Below are positions 1 to 8,731 of a stretch of DNA of 54,994 nt, piece after piece. The stretch is from NCBI GenBank assembly GCA_030849805.1, contig JASANZ010002149.1, positions 1 to 54,994 of the forward strand. The letters are read 5' to 3'. Made by a program: the position numbers and the translations under genes. Source of the stretch: Sergeia podlipaevii (lineage: Eukaryota > Euglenozoa > Kinetoplastea > Trypanosomatida > Trypanosomatidae). Each line of letters starts with the position of its first letter. Within the stretch, counting starts at the first letter, position 1. The notes below the pieces were generated by a model that searched no databases, had not been told where the DNA came from, and saw only the letters and a program-made list of their open reading frames with translations.

Positions 1-62
1 CCGAAGCCGCGCTCGCCGGCGGGAGCGTCCACGGGGTTAGCAACGGGTTGAGTATCAGCCAT
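1..62 (-). CDS. Probable 40S ribosomal protein uS5 (S2), N-terminal fragment
   Basis: Only the first 20 codons are inside the window; the gene continues off the left edge. Reading leftward from ATG at 62-60 gives a peptide beginning MADTQPVANP and ending ERGFG. That resembles the acidic/Gly-rich start of trypanosomatid ribosomal protein S2, which would act in the small-subunit decoding region. On the minus strand a strong pyrimidine tract (complement of 74-120) ends in AG at about 73-72, only some 9 nt upstream of this ATG, so a trans-spliced gene starts here. The S2 assignment rests on a short tail and is tentative; the presence of a gene start is better supported than its name. Confidence 0.4.
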   Translation of the reverse strand, partial: MADTQPVANPVDAPAGERGF

Positions 63-562
63 TGAAACTAGCTGAAAAAAAAAAGGAAGAGAGAGAGAAG
101 AATAATTGAAGAGAGAAAAAGTTCGTGCTGCACGAGACGAGCACATTTCATTCTTTGTTTGCAGCAAGTTCATTATTAAAAAAATTAGACAAGATGACCA
201 ACAGTAGTTTTGCTCTTGCTGTTTCTGGTGATGGTATTGTTTGTGTTAGAGCTATGCTGTAGATGCTGTCAAGCAACCCTGTCCTCTGTTTACTGCACAA
301 GTCAAAGACTTACAAAAATATACATATCGCCTCCTCGTATAGTTTGAAAGACATTGCCTGGGTGTTGAATTTTTGAATTGATAAGAGCATATTGATACGC
401 GCTTTGCTCAAGTGAGTAAAAAGGCTTCAAGAAGAAAACGCATATGTAAATTTGCACTGACGGTACGAATAAGCTAAGAAAAGGAGAGAAAAAAGCAGCG
501 AAACCCCTCGACCTAGGGACTCAAAAGGTTGAGGGAGAACTCCCGCTGAAGGCTGAAATCCC
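63..562. other. Intergenic spacer
   Basis: This spacer holds the minus-strand polypyrimidine tract (complement of 74-120) for the leftmost gene and the presumed 3' UTR of the aldo-keto reductase. A minus-strand frame at 427-618 overlaps the reductase 3' end and has no recognisable features. I see nothing else. Confidence 0.6.
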
Positions 563-1405
563 TCACCTGTCAGTGAGAAAAAAAGTAGCGGGGTCATGGC
601 CAAGACGCCTGTTCTCATCTAATGCCTGAATAGCCGCCATATCATCTTCGTTCAGCTGGAAGTTAAACACGTCAAAGTTCTCCTTGATGCGCTCCTCGTG
701 GCTTGACTTGGGAATGACTGCAACACCCAACTGAACAAACCACCGGATAATCACCTGAGCAGCACTGCGCTTGTGCTTCTCAGCAATCTTTGTCAGGGAA
801 GGATTCGTCAGAAGGGCGCCCTTCCCAAGCGGACGCCAGGCAGTCAGAATGATATCCTTTTCTCTGCAGTAGGTCCGCAGATCCCTTTGCTGAAAAATGG
901 GATGCATCTCGACCTGGTTCACCATGGGACGCACCTTGCATACTTTAAGGAGTTCGTCAAGATGGCAGATACCAAAATTAGAGACGCCAATAGCACGAAC
1001 CTTCTTGTCCTCATAGAGTTTCTCAAGCGCACGCCACGTGTCGATGTAGGACTGGGTGTTGGGGCCAGGCCAGTGAATGAGATACAAGTCCACATAATCT
1101 ACGCCAAGCGCAGCGCGACTTTTTTCAAAAGCCGCGAGTGTGTTGTCGTACCCGTGATCGTAGTTCCACACCTTCGTCGTGATGAAGAGTTCCTCACGCG
1201 GCACCCCACATTCACGCACGCCCTTGCCCACGCTGTCTTCGTTGAAGTAAAAGTGCGCGGTATCAATGTGGCGGTAGCCAGCCTGCACCGCCCATTTCAC
1301 GTTCTGCACCGTTTCAGAGCCATCCTTGGCCTCCCACATGCCAATACCGACCTGCGGCATCTGAACACCGTTGTGAAGGGTCAAAAGGGGGCTTCTCGCA
1401 GACAT
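563..1405 (-). CDS. Aldo-keto reductase (prostaglandin F2-alpha synthase type)
   Basis: This 280-residue protein is a cytosolic NADPH-dependent oxidoreductase of the aldo-keto reductase superfamily, AKR5-like. The trypanosomatid members were described as prostaglandin F2-alpha synthases and also reduce methylglyoxal and other aldehydes. The full (beta/alpha)8 barrel is present. The catalytic tetrad is visible as Asp48 and Tyr53 (in DTAHFYFNE), Lys78 (in ITTKVWN) and His111 (in LIHWPGP). The cofactor-binding IPKSS motif lies near the C-terminus. Length matches the family (about 275-285). The ATG at 1405 is the natural start because the GVQMPQVGIG segment follows at the usual distance. It is on the minus-strand cluster between the uS5 fragment and the LRR gene. 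Family assignment is secure; physiological substrate is inference. Confidence 0.95.
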   Translation of the reverse strand: MSARSPLLTLHNGVQMPQVGIGMWEAKDGSETVQNVKWAVQAGYRHIDTAHFYFNEDSVGKGVRECGVPREELFITTKVWNYDHGYDNTLAAFEKSRAALGVDYVDLYLIHWPGPNTQSYIDTWRALEKLYEDKKVRAIGVSNFGICHLDELLKVCKVRPMVNQVEMHPIFQQRDLRTYCREKDIILTAWRPLGKGALLTNPSLTKIAEKHKRSAAQVIIRWFVQLGVAVIPKSSHEERIKENFDVFNFQLNEDDMAAIQALDENRRLGHDPATFFLTDR

Positions 1406-2104
1406 TCTCGCTCACGTAATTTGTGTTTCCTTTTTTTGAGCCAGAGTAACAAAAATAATGGGAATATACAACAATATGCAACAGCACAGTGCACGTGTTC
1501 CAAACTTTTTTAAAAAAAAAAACTTCAGGTAATCAGATAATTTTGAGCCCTACAGATGCGTTGCATGTAAAAAAATAATAATAATAATAATAATAATAAT
1601 GGTAAGAACGATAACAAAAATGAGTATTTTTTAATTTGCTTCAAAGAGGAAAAGAGAATAGTGCTACAATTACCATTAAAAAAGGAGCTTTAATATGTTC
1701 CCCTTCACTCAATTACCAAAACGGCAAAAAGAAGAGGGAAGAGGGAGCAACATGCTAAACTGCATATGCGCAACTTCTTACCAAATGATATTGATATGCT
1801 TTTTTTCTTTGCTTTGTGACTGTTGTTTGTCATCAAACAAAAAATACTCTAGGGATACACTATACATAGAAACTAAAGACACATATAATGGCAAACTGAG
1901 ATGTATATATATGATTTCTCTTATTAAACAAAGATGAGTGCACGTACATACACGCAAAGATACAAATTTACATTCCTCTCGACAGTAAACCCCGTAAACT
2001 CTAACGTGGTCAATTGGTGACAAAGAGAAAAAATAGGCTTCGGCACAAGATTTGCCAGCAGCGACAACAAACAACAAAAAAGATTCTTCAAGTCATCAAG
2101 GCAC
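1406..2104. other. Intergenic spacer with ATA microsatellite
   Basis: An (ATA)n run lies at about 1575-1601, and a purine-rich stretch at 1645-1665 reads as pyrimidines on the minus strand, suitable for splicing of the reductase mRNA. Small frames here (1695-1937, 1778-2077) are low-complexity and unsupported. Confidence 0.5.
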
Positions 2105-5100
2105 TTATACATGTGCAACTGCAGCGGGAACTTCCCCGTTGTTGAGAAAAGAGACAGCGGTGCTTGCAACACGGCGGGCGACTAGCATCTCCTCGATGCT
2201 GCCAAGTTCATCCTGCACGTCCTGTTTCGCGTCAAAACGAAGAAGAACGCCAAAGTCAATAAAATGAAGAGAGGAAATGTGCTCCACCATGCGGTGAAGA
2301 ACGCTGAGGTTGCCTTCCATGTCCAGCTTACGACCCCATAGAGACAAGCACCGTAGCGCGTGGGAGGCGTGCTCAGACAAGAAAGACGCCCACGCAGCGA
2401 GCTCGCTGCCATCCTCACCGAGTTCCAGGTCGCTAAGGTCAAGGTATTCGAGCTGTGACAGCACATTGGGGGGGATGGTGGCATCCCCGCTTGCACAATT
2501 TGGCCCTGCTGCACCGACAGACCCGCAGTCGAGTCTTACCAGCGTGCTAGGGGCAGTAATGAGTGCCCCTGCTAGGCCAGCGCCGCCGAGCATAGTGCTC
2601 TCACGCAAGCACAACTCGCGCAATCGTGGGCAGCGAGCTAACAGTGCTGCTAGTGCACTGCCACCTTGTTCACCATCCCACCGGTTGCGGCCTAGTTGCA
2701 GTACCTCTAGCGTGCACTCCCCGATTTCGCCGAGCGCCGTCACCCAGCGAACAAGGTGCTCCGCGTTGAGGCCCGTATTGTTGAGGTATAGAGAGGATAG
2801 CTTGGTAGACGCCGCGGCAAGCGCTTCAATCTCGTCCTGCCACATCCAATCCTCAAGGTCGTTGTGGCTCAAGCTTAGGTGCTGTACGCCGCTCACCCGC
2901 ACCGCATCGAGCAGTGACAAAATGCACGAGGCGCTCTGATCCTCGTCACCAGACAGCAAGAGAACACCCCGGTTGATGTGGTTTCCGTCGAGACAAAGCG
3001 TGCGCACTGACTGGTTGCCAGTGAGAGACGCAGCCAAAAGACGCACGCTTTCGGGCTGCAGTTGGCAATAGCCAAGGTCAATGCGGGCAAGAGTGGTGTT
3101 GACGCGGAGCATGTCCACAAAGGCACGGAAGCCGTCTGAGACAAAGTTGGGAATCTCCACCTTGAACACCTTTTCTTCGTCGTCATCGTCCTCTGTGGAC
3201 ACTACCTTCTTGAAGCTGGCGCCGAACTTGTTATTCCGCAGAATTATAGTCTCCAGTACATGGTTCTTCTCCAGCGATAGTGCGATGGCGCGAAGACCGC
3301 GGCTTCCAACTTCACAGCTCGCGAGATCGAGATAGGTGATAGAATTCATGCCACTCTTCGTCGGCGCCACTGACATCTCCCACGCCGTCGCATCCTCGTC
3401 CCACTCCGCCTCTACTTCCGCTTGCTCGTTCAGCTCATCGTCAGCATCATCGTCACCAAATGACGCACCTTGAGCACCTTTATCGCCGTCATCCATGTTC
3501 GTCATTACCACTGCTGGTGCCTCAAAGTCATAGTCCTCTTCATCTTCCTCCTCAACTTCATCCTCGAGGCTTCCGGTGCCCGTGGGTTTGAAGTACTGAG
3601 GTGATGTGTACGACGGAGCGGTGAGCTGAAGAGCGCTAAGCTCCTTCGCAGCCATCTTCAGCAGTGTTCTACGCTCCTTTGTCTCCAATGTAGCCGTCGC
3701 AAAGCGCTCCGACTGCAGCCCCTCTAAAAGCTTTGAGGCCTTCTCGCGCAACGTGTTCTCGATCGTCTGCGTCTCCTCCTCCTCTAGTTTCACCTCGTTG
3801 CGCAAAACAAGCGCCACTCCAGCGGCACCGCGGTCACCAACGCGGTTACCGCGCAGCACCAACTTTTGCACATGCGACCACCCACTACGTCGTTTGCAAA
3901 AGGCTTCCACAGCAGTGCGCTTCTCCTCCTTTCGGTGCTCGCGAATGGCATTGATCTCACTCGCAGTCTCGGCAAGTTCCTCAAGATATGTGCGAGTAAC
4001 AGCAAGGCGCGCTTTAACCTCCTCTCGAAGAAGCCTCGCAAACCGCTTTGCGTACATGCGCTTAATTCGAGGATCCGCCTTTGCCTCTCCCTCTTCGTCC
4101 TCCTCATCCTCCACTGTTCCATTGTCCTCGCCATCTTCTGCTGCCTCCTCGTCTGCACCACTGCCATCTTCCCCATCTTCTTCCTCATCCTCCTCCTCAT
4201 CTGTGTCCACTGCTGCATTGCGTAAAGAGTGGCGAACATTAGCATTTGTGTCGCTATCTTCCTCCACTTCATGCTCGTCCTCTTCCTCCTCCTCAGAAAA
4301 CGAAGCATCCTCCTCGTCTTCAGCGTCGCTGTCAATAAACACAGAGCGCGCGATGAGCTCCTCAACCGTTTCCTCTTCCTCTTCTGGTTCAGGTGGCAAA
4401 TCATCTGGGAGAAGTTTGGTGTCAGAAGCAGCAAGCGCGTCAAGAGCCGTACGCATCGTCTCACTACTGAAATTGTTGTAGGCTAGATTTACAGTAAGCA
4501 AAAATTTGTTGTTGCTCAGAAGCTCCGTGAGTGCAGTGACGATCTCCTCTAAATACTCGTCTTCAATGCCAAGATCATTCCCTTCAACATTCAACTGCTC
4601 CAAAGATGATTCCTTCAAGACGGTAAAAAGCGAAGCCGCTGTGCTGCGAAGCGAGCATCGAGCCAATGAAAGTTGCTTGAGAAGAACGGCCTTTTCCATG
4701 AAGGTGCTCATTTTCGTCTCGTCCGAAGCGCCTGCATTGGACACAACAAAGCGCTTGATAGAACGCATCAGCCAGTGGTTGTTTGTCATGGTAGAAAGCA
4801 GTTCATCAAGAGACACACTCTGAGCGGCAGACGCAAAAAGAGTAATACGCTCTGCATTAGAAGAGAAGAAGTGGTCCTTGTTCTTCGCCTCAGTGCGCGC
4901 AATCAAGTGCAAAAATCCAGTGAGCTGGTCAGCGGGCAAAGTAACATCCTTTACAATTGTGCCGTTTTTCACTGCGTTGAAAAGGAAACCGCTACCCAGA
5001 CTTACCGTTGTGTTTTCGCTTTCAACACAGTCCTCTTGGCCCTCTAGGGGCGATGGTAGTACCTTCACCGTCCAAAAGCCTTTATTAACATTTGATGAAA

Positions 5101-5323
5101 CGATGGCAGTACTAAACATGGGACGACTAAAAATACGCCCTGGAATAGCTGATGCACACTTCTGTGCGGATGTATCCGTGTTGGCGGCTATTGCTCCATA
5201 CTCTTTTGCAACATCCAAGCGTGAAATACCGTGTGTGGCATTTCTGGAAAGCTTCACAAGGTGTTTTCTATCTAATTGGACATCTGAGTCCGCTGTAAGA
5301 GTGGGACACCAATCCCGTTGCAT
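2105..5323 (-). CDS. Large acidic leucine-rich-repeat protein
   Basis: This is a protein of about 1072 residues with scattered ribonuclease-inhibitor-type leucine-rich repeats (motifs such as LEQLNVEGNDLG, LLTVNLAYNN, LETIILRNNKFG, LARIDLGYCQL, VRTLCLDGNHI and LEYLDLSDLELG). The middle is broken by very acidic Glu/Asp-rich linkers and a Lys/Arg-rich helical segment. LRR arrays of this kind are protein-binding scaffolds; I recognise no catalytic domain and cannot name a partner. The frame is open to 5398, but the upstream part starts with TTG and reads through a pyrimidine tract. The first ATG after a minus-strand AG acceptor (5361-5360) is at 5323, giving a 36-nt leader. The signal-peptide-like extension upstream is therefore probably untranslated. 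Coding is certain; function is unknown. Confidence 0.9.
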   Translation of the reverse strand: MQRDWCPTLTADSDVQLDRKHLVKLSRNATHGISRLDVAKEYGAIAANTDTSAQKCASAIPGRIFSRPMFSTAIVSSNVNKGFWTVKVLPSPLEGQEDCVESENTTVSLGSGFLFNAVKNGTIVKDVTLPADQLTGFLHLIARTEAKNKDHFFSSNAERITLFASAAQSVSLDELLSTMTNNHWLMRSIKRFVVSNAGASDETKMSTFMEKAVLLKQLSLARCSLRSTAASLFTVLKESSLEQLNVEGNDLGIEDEYLEEIVTALTELLSNNKFLLTVNLAYNNFSSETMRTALDALAASDTKLLPDDLPPEPEEEEETVEELIARSVFIDSDAEDEEDASFSEEEEEDEHEVEEDSDTNANVRHSLRNAAVDTDEEEDEEEDGEDGSGADEEAAEDGEDNGTVEDEEDEEGEAKADPRIKRMYAKRFARLLREEVKARLAVTRTYLEELAETASEINAIREHRKEEKRTAVEAFCKRRSGWSHVQKLVLRGNRVGDRGAAGVALVLRNEVKLEEEETQTIENTLREKASKLLEGLQSERFATATLETKERRTLLKMAAKELSALQLTAPSYTSPQYFKPTGTGSLEDEVEEEDEEDYDFEAPAVVMTNMDDGDKGAQGASFGDDDADDELNEQAEVEAEWDEDATAWEMSVAPTKSGMNSITYLDLASCEVGSRGLRAIALSLEKNHVLETIILRNNKFGASFKKVVSTEDDDDEEKVFKVEIPNFVSDGFRAFVDMLRVNTTLARIDLGYCQLQPESVRLLAASLTGNQSVRTLCLDGNHINRGVLLLSGDEDQSASCILSLLDAVRVSGVQHLSLSHNDLEDWMWQDEIEALAAASTKLSSLYLNNTGLNAEHLVRWVTALGEIGECTLEVLQLGRNRWDGEQGGSALAALLARCPRLRELCLRESTMLGGAGLAGALITAPSTLVRLDCGSVGAAGPNCASGDATIPPNVLSQLEYLDLSDLELGEDGSELAAWASFLSEHASHALRCLSLWGRKLDMEGNLSVLHRMVEHISSLHFIDFGVLLRFDAKQDVQDELGSIEEMLVARRVASTAVSFLNNGEVPAAVAHV

Positions 5324-5359
5324 TTGCCAACCACTATATGTTTGTGGTGAAGCAGTAGC

Positions 5360-5412
5360 CTGTTTGCACAAAAAGAGAGAAAACAACAAGGAAAGCAAAA
5401 AAAAAAAAAAAT
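5360..5412 (-). promoter_or_regulatory. Spliced-leader acceptor for the LRR gene
   Basis: Read on the minus strand, 5412-5371 is a T-rich pyrimidine tract with a run of 14 T, followed by CAAACAG with AG at 5361-5360. This is the classic trypanosomatid trans-splice acceptor. It decides the start of the LRR gene, because the TTG-initiated extension lies inside the tract. Confidence 0.7.
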
Positions 5413-5706
5413 GAATTATAGAGAGCCGGCTGTCACTTTATTTTCGGCAAAGGGAAAATTTATGCAAAACAAACAACTTAAGCATAAATAAAGGCAACAT
5501 AATTACAGAAAATGCAATACTTACAAAAAAAAAAAAACATCAGCATTTTGAAACGAAAGAAAATAGTGATTAATCAAAATTGTAACTGCTGATATTGAAA
5601 AAAAATCGCAGAAGTGATTTTTCAAAAGGCTCAGTACCTATATCTAGGTACAGAATGTACAAATACAAGCAAGGTAAAGCAAATAATAGTACTCGAGGCA
5701 GGTATA
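5399..5706. other. Short spacer between LRR and RTF2-family genes
   Basis: The spacer is A-rich on the plus strand and holds the LRR acceptor tract at its left edge and presumably the 3' UTR of the RTF2-family gene. I see nothing else. Confidence 0.5.
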
Positions 5707-6288
5707 TTACTCGCGGTTGCGTTTACGCAGAGCGCGATGTAAAGAGTGGAACTTCTTCCGCTGCTTGGATTCATCCTCTGGTGAGACAGCCAATGGTACG
5801 GCAAAAGACTTTTCTCCGCAAACAGGGCATTCATCAGTGGCATCGTCTTTGCTATTACTCTTTGTGGCAGAAGACGCCACGACATGACCACAAGACCAGA
5901 ATCCACAAAAACCGTGTCCAGAAGATGTGGAAAGTCCAGATACAGAACAAACAATAAAGCCATCAATAGGCTCCTGACGAATTTCAGAAATATCAGACAA
6001 TTTTTTTATATTCGACTCATCTCGTTCCGTAGACCTGCTTTTTTTGCCCAAGAGGTGGTTGACGACTGACTGCTTTGAGTAAATTCTACCTCCCAAATCA
6101 AAGGCTGCCGGAAACTCAAGCCTTTCTAACGATAGTGCACAATGCGACCATCTTTCAATACGGCGTTCGCGCTCAGTAAGGACGCCTATAGAAGAATCTC
6201 CTTTTTTCAATTCGTCTGCAGAGACATACAACTTCGACTTCCCAAGAAGAGTACGATTGTTTGTCAGTGCTTGTCCATCACCACCCAT
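5707..6288 (-). CDS. RTF2-family protein (replication termination factor 2-like)
   Basis: The protein has 193 residues. RTF2 proteins carry modified RING/U-box-like halves and act at stalled replication forks and in ubiquitin/SUMO-related regulation; in animals they are removed from forks by the proteasome. Here the start MGGDGQALTNNR fits the conserved MGxDGG beginning. It is followed by WSHCALSLERLEFP and a FDLGGRIYSKQSV segment typical of the first half, where family members read CTLS...GRLYNKDAV. A second half contains FCGFWSCGHVVA and CPVCGEKS, matching the Cys/His pairs of the second RING-like unit. Metazoan proteins are about 300 residues, so the variable C-terminal tail is largely missing. 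ATG at 6288 is well supported by the conserved N-terminus. Family call is confident; the cellular role here is inference. Confidence 0.8.
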   Translation of the reverse strand: MGGDGQALTNNRTLLGKSKLYVSADELKKGDSSIGVLTERERRIERWSHCALSLERLEFPAAFDLGGRIYSKQSVVNHLLGKKSRSTERDESNIKKLSDISEIRQEPIDGFIVCSVSGLSTSSGHGFCGFWSCGHVVASSATKSNSKDDATDECPVCGEKSFAVPLAVSPEDESKQRKKFHSLHRALRKRNRE

Positions 6289-6710
6289 CTTTACTAGAGC
6301 GCTCCAACAGGCTATAAAACCGACTTGACGCCTTCAGACGTAAACAGGAAAATAAAACCCTTATCGACAGCTTTTAATAATATTGCTGACAAAAAAAAGA
6401 GAATATTTGGGGAAAAAGGTGCATTTTATATTCACGTCAATAATAAGTGCATTACATATAAAAACACCTAATTTCGGCAATGCTATCAGTCAAACAAACG
6501 AAAGAAAATACCACAAAATTATCAAAAACGTAGTAAAGGATGTAATAATGCAAGAAGTAATAAAGATTATTGTATGCTTTTGTTTGACAGGCAATTAACA
6601 TCGGGTCTCAAAGACTACCAACAGCAAAAATACATAAGGCTAACGTAAAAAAAGAAGAAGCAAAAATAGCAACAACAATATAAGCGCCTAACACATATCA
6701 TAAAAACGTC
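6289..6710. other. Intergenic spacer
   Basis: AT-rich and A-rich on the plus strand. A 71-codon plus-strand frame at 6383-6598 is antisense to the cluster and low-complexity. I see no other structure. Confidence 0.5.
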
Positions 6711-7046
6711 CTACCGAGCATTTAAAATGGAGCAAAAGCCCTCGGGTGGGCTAAAATCGTAATAAATAGTGATTCGCGGAATGCCAGAACCATCAACACA
6801 GGAGCGCAGTATAACGGGGTCGAAAAGATAGAAGGTCTCTCGTAAAGTAAGACGAAGGTCACGTATAATTGTCCCCGGTTCTACACGCTCTCGCCACATA
6901 CGAATTTGCTCAGGAGTTCCGCCATGCTTCTTAATAATAAGCTGCTTGATGGCATATAGTTGGTCACCTTCACTGCATGTTGATTCATCATCAAAAACCG
7001 GTATACCCACTAATTTATGAGAAACGATTACTTGCTGAGAAGGCAT
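6711..7046 (-). CDS. Small conserved-looking protein, possible ubiquitin-like fold
   Basis: I do not recognise this 111-residue protein with confidence. It begins MPSQQVIVSHKLVGIPVFDD and has a central AIKQLIIKKHGGTPEQIRMW helix-turn followed by a DLRLTLRETFYLF strand region. The order short strands, DxLYAIKQLI helix, then PEQIRMW resembles a beta-grasp ubiquitin-like domain, in which the helix is followed by a short strand (compare ubiquitin's P-x-x-Q-x-L segment). There is no C-terminal diglycine, so it would be a non-conjugated domain. Composition is balanced, unlike the surrounding AT-rich DNA, and ATG at 7046 opens the frame. A real gene is likely; the fold is a guess. Confidence 0.6.
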   Translation of the reverse strand: MPSQQVIVSHKLVGIPVFDDESTCSEGDQLYAIKQLIIKKHGGTPEQIRMWRERVEPGTIIRDLRLTLRETFYLFDPVILRSCVDGSGIPRITIYYDFSPPEGFCSILNAR

Positions 7047-7594
7047 TTCCTAAGACAGCAACTTTTAACTTCTAAATATGTATATATACAACAACTGATT
7101 GTGCCCAATTTTCCTACAAACAATTTTTATAAAGTGCCAAAAAGAAAGAAAACGAAGAAGGTATATAAAGTGCATACAAAATGGGAAAAAATAACTATAT
7201 ATTTCAAAAAAGAATACATACAATAAAATGTATACAACACTTTATAAAAATGATATCACTTCTAAGCGTCTTTATTTTTTATGAAAGGCAAGTCTTTGCG
7301 TTTTCTCTTCATTACGATTTCTTCATCTGCATACTCTGAGAGTCATAGCAACAAGCTACAATAATAAAAAAAAAGAGCATGACATAGAAAAAGCATCGGC
7401 TTCGGCAAAATGATGAAACCACATGAAAATGCAGTGAAAATAAAACATATCTTTTGGTAAATTCCATTTTTCTGGTGTAGCAGATCCTATTCCACACAAT
7501 AAATCAAAAAACAAAATTCAATGTGCTAAAAGAGGGGGAGAACGAAATTAAATAGACATCCTATGAGCTGCACCACCAAAAAAAGAGATTGATA
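7047..7594. other. Intergenic spacer
   Basis: AT-rich, with several TATATA stretches and purine runs that read as pyrimidine tracts on the minus strand (for example 7139-7162). No supported gene or RNA is visible. Confidence 0.5.
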
Positions 7595-8731
7595 CTACGC
7601 CCTTTTCTCCAAATTCTCCACTCGCGCCTCCAACCTATCAAGTCTGTCCACTATCTTCATTTCTAAGACATCCATCAATTTCGTAAACTGAGTAATTGCT
7701 GCGGAAAGTGGTGTAGTTGGCTGTATAATTTTAGGGCCACCCTCAGAAAAACTGCTATGTGATTTTATCGATGGGTACGATTCAGACGATGAATGGAACT
7801 CCCGTTCAGAATAATTGGATCTACTAAGAGGCAACGGCTCTGGAATAACAACAGGATCCCACAAGGTTCGTAGCAAAATCAAAGGACTCTGTTCAGTGCG
7901 ATAAACGCTAAGTCTCCAACGCTCATGATTCCCTTTTCTCTGGCATTCTTCAGTACAATACAGAGTGACTCGATGATACTGAACTTTTTTGTGAAATAGA
8001 ACTTTTCCACTGCCAAGAGTTCCCACCCACGTGTGCCCCAAAAATATTATTCCCTCGGACGCAATATTTTGTGCCTCACATATATAGGTCATTCCATTCC
8101 AAGAATCCAAAGGATGTTCTGAAAACAGTCCCATAAAGCACTTCTGAAGCTCTACGTTTTCTGTCGATAAATTTTGCAGCAGTGACAAGAGATCACGCTC
8201 ACTAATTAATGATGTCATGCCAGCCCAGTATGGTGTCTCACAATCCGTTTTCCCTTCAGCTGCGCTTACACAACTGGGAAATTGGCATCGCTTACCAGTA
8301 AAATGCATTACAGACTCCTCTTCGCTAGATAAACGAGATTCCGTAACATCCGCAGTCGCAGTTTCATCCACGGGCTCAGGTCCATACTTGGCCGCTAAAA
8401 TGGCAAATAACTGCTCCTCTTCCCCTCTATACGCATTGAGGTATTCTTCAACTTTGTGCTGTTTTTGAGGATTGTATTTTGCATAAAATCGTATTAAGCG
8501 CTGGTAATAGTTGCTTTTAATACCTTCGTCAGTAATATCAGCTCCACCGCTTTCGGCTACGTAGCCAGAAGTGCTCTCTCTTGACTCCCATGTTGGTTCA
8601 CTGTGGCAAGAATTTTGTTGAGGATCACGAGTACCATCCTGTGAAAAGGCACTTGGATGAAACGTCACTGATTTAACGCCTTTCATTCCAGCACCAACGT
8701 CGTCGTCATCACTATTTTCTCCGCTATTCAT
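7595..8731 (-). CDS. Hypothetical coiled-coil protein with kinetoplastid KYNP...YGPEP motif
   Basis: The protein has 378 residues. The N-terminus is acidic and Ser-rich. At residues 76-120 it carries YQRLIRFYAKYNP, then VEEYLNAYRGEEEQL, then KYGPEP. I know this helical motif (YNPxK...L..Y.GxEE.L...L..KYGPEP) as a recurrent element of kinetoplastid cytoskeletal, flagellar and trafficking proteins with no clear function. A central region of about 150 residues has the composition of a folded domain (IIFLGHTWVGTLGSGK, VTLYCTEECQRKG). The last 35 residues form a coiled coil (VLEMKIVDRLDRLEARVENL) suited to oligomerisation. It is the first gene left of the divergent strand-switch region, so it is the promoter-proximal gene of the minus cluster. 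Function not known. Confidence 0.85.
   Translation of the reverse strand: MNSGENSDDDDVGAGMKGVKSVTFHPSAFSQDGTRDPQQNSCHSEPTWESRESTSGYVAESGGADITDEGIKSNYYQRLIRFYAKYNPQKQHKVEEYLNAYRGEEEQLFAILAAKYGPEPVDETATADVTESRLSSEEESVMHFTGKRCQFPSCVSAAEGKTDCETPYWAGMTSLISERDLLSLLQNLSTENVELQKCFMGLFSEHPLDSWNGMTYICEAQNIASEGIIFLGHTWVGTLGSGKVLFHKKVQYHRVTLYCTEECQRKGNHERWRLSVYRTEQSPLILLRTLWDPVVIPEPLPLSRSNYSEREFHSSSESYPSIKSHSSFSEGGPKIIQPTTPLSAAITQFTKLMDVLEMKIVDRLDRLEARVENLEKRA

Noticed and set aside
773..1513. Plus-strand 246-codon frame over the reductase
   Set aside because: Exact antisense of a clear aldo-keto reductase; no domain of its own and wrong strand for the cluster.
3753..4481. Plus-strand Ser-rich frame of 242 codons and neighbours
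   Set aside because: Antisense shadow of the acidic Glu/Asp stretch of the LRR gene (GAG/GAA read as CTC/TTC and shifted to Ser).
2105..5398. Signal-peptide-like extension of the LRR protein
   Set aside because: Begins at TTG and runs through the splice-acceptor tract; ATG at 5323 is the supported start.
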